A stretch of DNA of 7,973 nucleotides from assembly GCA_900539455.1 (NCBI GenBank), contig UQCD01000027.1:1-7973 (forward strand), in the 5' to 3' direction. The notes beneath the pieces were generated by a model, which saw only the letters and a program-made list of their open reading frames with translations, ran no database searches and was not told where the DNA came from. This DNA comes from an uncultured Eubacteriales bacterium (GTDB lineage Bacteria; Bacillota; Clostridia; Lachnospirales; Lachnospiraceae). Of this stretch, positions 6,102-7,973 are shown one piece after another (position 1 is the first letter of the stretch; every line of letters starts with the position of its first letter). A program made the translations under genes and the position numbers.

Positions 6102-7274
6102 ATGAATACAGCAGACTCACTAGGATTATATATTCATATTCCATTTTGCGTAAGCAAATGTAAATATTGTGATTTTCTCTCTTTTAATATGAGTGATGAC
6201 ACCAAAGCCCAGTATGTTTTGGCACTTATTTCCGAAATTAACTCTTTAGGAAAAAAATATGGTAAGTCAGGTCTTAACAGACCTGTTCCTACTATATTTA
6301 TAGGTGGCGGCACTCCTTCCATTTTAAATTCCAAACATATTTGTAAAATATTAACTGCAATTTATGATAATTTTTCCATAAATGAAAATGCAGAAATAAC
6401 CATTGAATGTAATCCCGGCACTTTAAGCCCTTCAAAGCTTAGTGACTACAAAAATATTGGGATAAACCGACTAAGTATAGGACTTCAAACTGCAAACGCC
6501 AAAGAGCTTGCTGCCATTGGAAGAATTCACAGCTTTTCTCAATTTTTAGAAAGCTATAATTACGCAGTCAGACTAGGCTTCAACAACATTAATATTGACC
6601 TGATGTCTGCACTTCCCTATCAGACACTTTCTTCTTATGAAGATACTCTAAAAAAAGTCATTGCCTTAAAGCCACAGCATATTTCAGCTTATAGTCTAAT
6701 TTTAGAGGAGGGTACTCCCCTATTCGATTTTATTAATAACGGTAATGAGAGCTTAGTACCTGATGAGGATACAGAACGGGAAATGTATTATCTTACTGAC
6801 AATATACTAAAAGACGCCGGCTACCAACGCTATGAAATATCAAATTATTCTAAGACTGGCTATGAATGCAGGCACAACCTTTCTTATTGGAATAGAATTG
6901 ACTACTTAGGTCTTGGGTTAGGTGCTTCCTCACTGGTTGATAACACTAGATATAAAAATGCTGACAGCCTTTCCTTTTATATGGAAAATTCCCATAATCC
7001 CACAGCTATAAAATGTGATATAACTCCTCTGTCCAAAAAGGATATTATGGAGGAGTTTATGTTTTTAGGTTTAAGAAAAATTAATGGAATATCAATTAAT
7101 GCTTTTAATCAACAGTTTGGAATGGATATATTCGATGTCTATGGTGATGTGATTACCAAATATAGGAATATGAATTTGTTATCTGTAGAAAATGATGTAA
7201 TTGCCCTAACAAAACAGGGGCTTGATGTAAGCAACAGTATTTTTAGTGATTTCTTAATAGATGAAGATATTTAG
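6102..7274 (+). CDS. hemW: Radical SAM haem chaperone HemW (often annotated as HemN-like coproporphyrinogen oxidase)
   Basis: Radical-SAM protein related to HemN. HemW proteins bind haem and are thought to hand it to target proteins; they are not coproporphyrinogen III oxidases, though databases often say so. It is complete at 390 aa (family about 375-390). The 4Fe-4S site is CxxxCxxC at Cys16, Cys20 and Cys23, followed by DF; HemN instead has CxxxCxxCxC, and this supports HemW. SAM-binding segments are GGGTP (68-72), ECNPG (102-106) and NRLSIGLQT (122-130). RHNLSYW, with HNxxYW at 258-263, is the HemW haem-binding motif. The C-terminal HemW domain follows. The start has a modest AAAGG (6088-6092) that overlaps the lepA stop, spacing 9 nt, so coupling to lepA is likely. 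An ATG at 6098 is out of frame. No haem biosynthesis gene is in view. Confidence 0.93.
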   Translation: MNTADSLGLYIHIPFCVSKCKYCDFLSFNMSDDTKAQYVLALISEINSLGKKYGKSGLNRPVPTIFIGGGTPSILNSKHICKILTAIYDNFSINENAEITIECNPGTLSPSKLSDYKNIGINRLSIGLQTANAKELAAIGRIHSFSQFLESYNYAVRLGFNNINIDLMSALPYQTLSSYEDTLKKVIALKPQHISAYSLILEEGTPLFDFINNGNESLVPDEDTEREMYYLTDNILKDAGYQRYEISNYSKTGYECRHNLSYWNRIDYLGLGLGASSLVDNTRYKNADSLSFYMENSHNPTAIKCDITPLSKKDIMEEFMFLGLRKINGISINAFNQQFGMDIFDVYGDVITKYRNMNLLSVENDVIALTKQGLDVSNSIFSDFLIDEDI

Positions 7275-7288
7275 AAAGGAGTTTTTTT

Positions 7289-7765
7289 ATGAAGCTTATT
7301 AATATAACAGATGTTAAAACATTTATGTACTGCATTTTAATTAAGGATATGTTTGACAATTTTTTGCTGGAGGATGCCTCTATAACCACCTACAATACCT
7401 TTAATATTGACGGACATATTGTCAAGTCATATTTTACTGATGAGGAATATTCAAATATACCAGAAGAGCTTTCCTATTGGCATAGTATGAAGCCTATTTG
7501 CTATGACTTAATAAAAGGTAAAATAACTCCTGTTAAGTTTAAGTTTATACTAAAGGCTGACAGCAAGCTTACTGCCTCATTATTAGAGGAAAATAGTCTA
7601 TCATTTTCACTAAAGGATATTGGTGGGCTTTACATAAATATCCGTTACGAAAATAATACACTTGATTGTATATCAGCTACCAATTTGAATTTATTTACCT
7701 TAGATAAATCTTTGGAAAATGTCTGGGACGAATATGTAAAAAAATTTCTTGCTCCGTTATCTTAA
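7289..7765 (+). CDS. DUF5721 family protein, function unknown
   Basis: A 158-aa soluble protein with no signal peptide or membrane segment. I recognise the pattern TDVKTFMYCILIKDMFDNF, then SITTYNTFNIDG (31-42), FTDEEY (49-54), YWHSMKPICYDLIKGKITP (63-81) and the end LFTLDKSLENVWDEYVKKFL (135-154) as DUF5721, a family I associate with Lachnospiraceae; this is memory, not a search. No catalytic motif or metal-binding cluster is evident. The alternating hydrophobic stretches VKFKFILKA and LYINIRY suggest a beta-rich core. The start is strong: AAAGGAG at 7275-7281, 7 nt before the ATG, immediately after the hemW stop. It is last in the lepA-hemW operon, 14 nt after hemW and 21 nt before the terminator hairpin. 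The context hints at a partner of HemW or of translation, but this is only inference. Confidence 0.75.
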   Translation: MKLINITDVKTFMYCILIKDMFDNFLLEDASITTYNTFNIDGHIVKSYFTDEEYSNIPEELSYWHSMKPICYDLIKGKITPVKFKFILKADSKLTASLLEENSLSFSLKDIGGLYINIRYENNTLDCISATNLNLFTLDKSLENVWDEYVKKFLAPLS

Positions 7766-7786
7766 TTATCGAATAATGTCTTTAAA

Positions 7787-7835
7787 AAAAAGTCATAAGT
7801 ATAATATTCTTATACCTATGACTTTTTAAATTTTT
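7787..7835. terminator. Rho-independent terminator, probably bidirectional
   Basis: AAAAAGTCATAAGTATAA (7787-7804), loop TATTC, then TTATACCTATGACTTTTT (7810-7827): an 18-bp stem with one A/C mismatch. The plus-strand transcript has T-tracts at 7823-7827 and 7831-7835. On the minus strand the A-run at 7784-7790 gives seven T after the stem. It lies 21 nt after the DUF5721 stop and 24 nt after the stop of the convergent gene fragment, so it suits both operons. Confidence 0.88.
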
Positions 7836-7851
7836 CTTCCTCCAAGGCTGC

Positions 7852-7973
7852 CTACTGTACCACAAACTGTTCTGTAAATAGCTCTGACTGTACTGCTGCA
7901 ATATTATTTTCTGTTGAGTAAATATTATTGCTATCACTTAATGCTGATAATTCCTGTGCCAAAAGATTTGCCT
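7852..7973 (-). CDS. C-terminal fragment of an unrecognised protein, cut by right edge
   Basis: On the minus strand one frame is open from the right edge (first full codon at 7971) for 39 codons to a TAG at 7852-7854. The other two minus frames hit stops within 13 codons, and all three plus frames are interrupted. The peptide, ANLLAQELSALSDSNN through to SELFTEQFVVQ, has amino-acid use like a helical, Gln/Ser/Asn-rich C-terminus. I do not recognise the family. Support for coding comes from the open frame, the convergent position, and a terminator 24 nt downstream with a T-run on this strand. Reading on past the TAG, the frame continues for 11 charged codons to a second TAG inside the terminator stem. 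Confidence 0.5.
   Translation of the reverse strand, partial: ANLLAQELSALSDSNNIYSTENNIAAVQSELFTEQFVVQ

Noticed and set aside
5770..6334. Alternative-frame and antisense frames in the 3' end of lepA and 5' end of hemW
   Set aside because: The conserved LepA C-terminal domain and the HemW CxxxCxxC region account for this stretch.
6164..6617. Possible active-site oddity in HemW (ALPYQT in place of a GLPGQT-like motif)
   Set aside because: This position varies among HemW proteins I recall, and all cysteine and SAM-binding motifs are intact, so it is not a sign of inactivation.
6102..7274. Calling the radical-SAM gene hemN (oxygen-independent coproporphyrinogen III oxidase)
   Set aside because: The fourth Cys of the HemN CxxxCxxCxC motif is Phe here, and the HemW HNxxYW motif is present. 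The lepA neighbourhood also favours HemW.

Overview
The window looks like a chromosomal housekeeping segment of a low-GC Firmicute of class Clostridia, most likely family Lachnospiraceae. The grounds are an AT-rich sequence, strong AGGAGG-type ribosome binding sites, an HrcA/CIRCE-controlled dnaK operon, and a last gene that I recognise as DUF5721, a family I associate with Lachnospiraceae. No mobile element, CRISPR array, tRNA or rRNA gene is visible.

Layout: two divergent operons share one control region at about 4046-4277. On the minus strand, running leftwards, lie hrcA, grpE, dnaK and the first 148 codons of dnaJ, which is cut by the left edge. This is the classical class I heat-shock operon. 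A sigma-A-type promoter (TTGACA, 17 bp, TATCTT with an extended -10 TG) is followed directly by a perfect CIRCE operator, so HrcA should repress its own operon and GroEL/ES availability should set HrcA activity. On the plus strand, running rightwards, lie lepA (elongation factor 4), hemW (radical-SAM haem chaperone) and a 158-aa DUF5721 gene. They are spaced by 12 and 14 nt, read as one operon, and end at a strong hairpin at 7787-7827. Beyond it the C-terminal 39 codons of an unrecognised minus-strand gene enter from the right edge, so the hairpin probably terminates transcription from both sides.

In Bacillus the same genes are collinear (lepA-hemW-hrcA-grpE-dnaK-dnaJ). Here the lepA-hemW half is divergent from the hrcA half, which creates a back-to-back promoter region with a perfect 10-bp inverted repeat between the two -35 boxes.

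Two gene starts need care. The longest hrcA frame begins at an ATG inside the CIRCE element with no ribosome binding site. A TTG 72 nt downstream with a near-perfect Shine-Dalgarno gives the family-typical N-terminus. For grpE, a GTG at 2985 is preceded by GAGGTGA and is preferred over the GTG at 2994; hrcA and grpE then overlap by 17 nt.

I found no convincing new multi-gene system. The least explained elements are the DUF5721 gene tied to hemW, the inverted repeat between the divergent promoters, and the gene fragment at the right edge.
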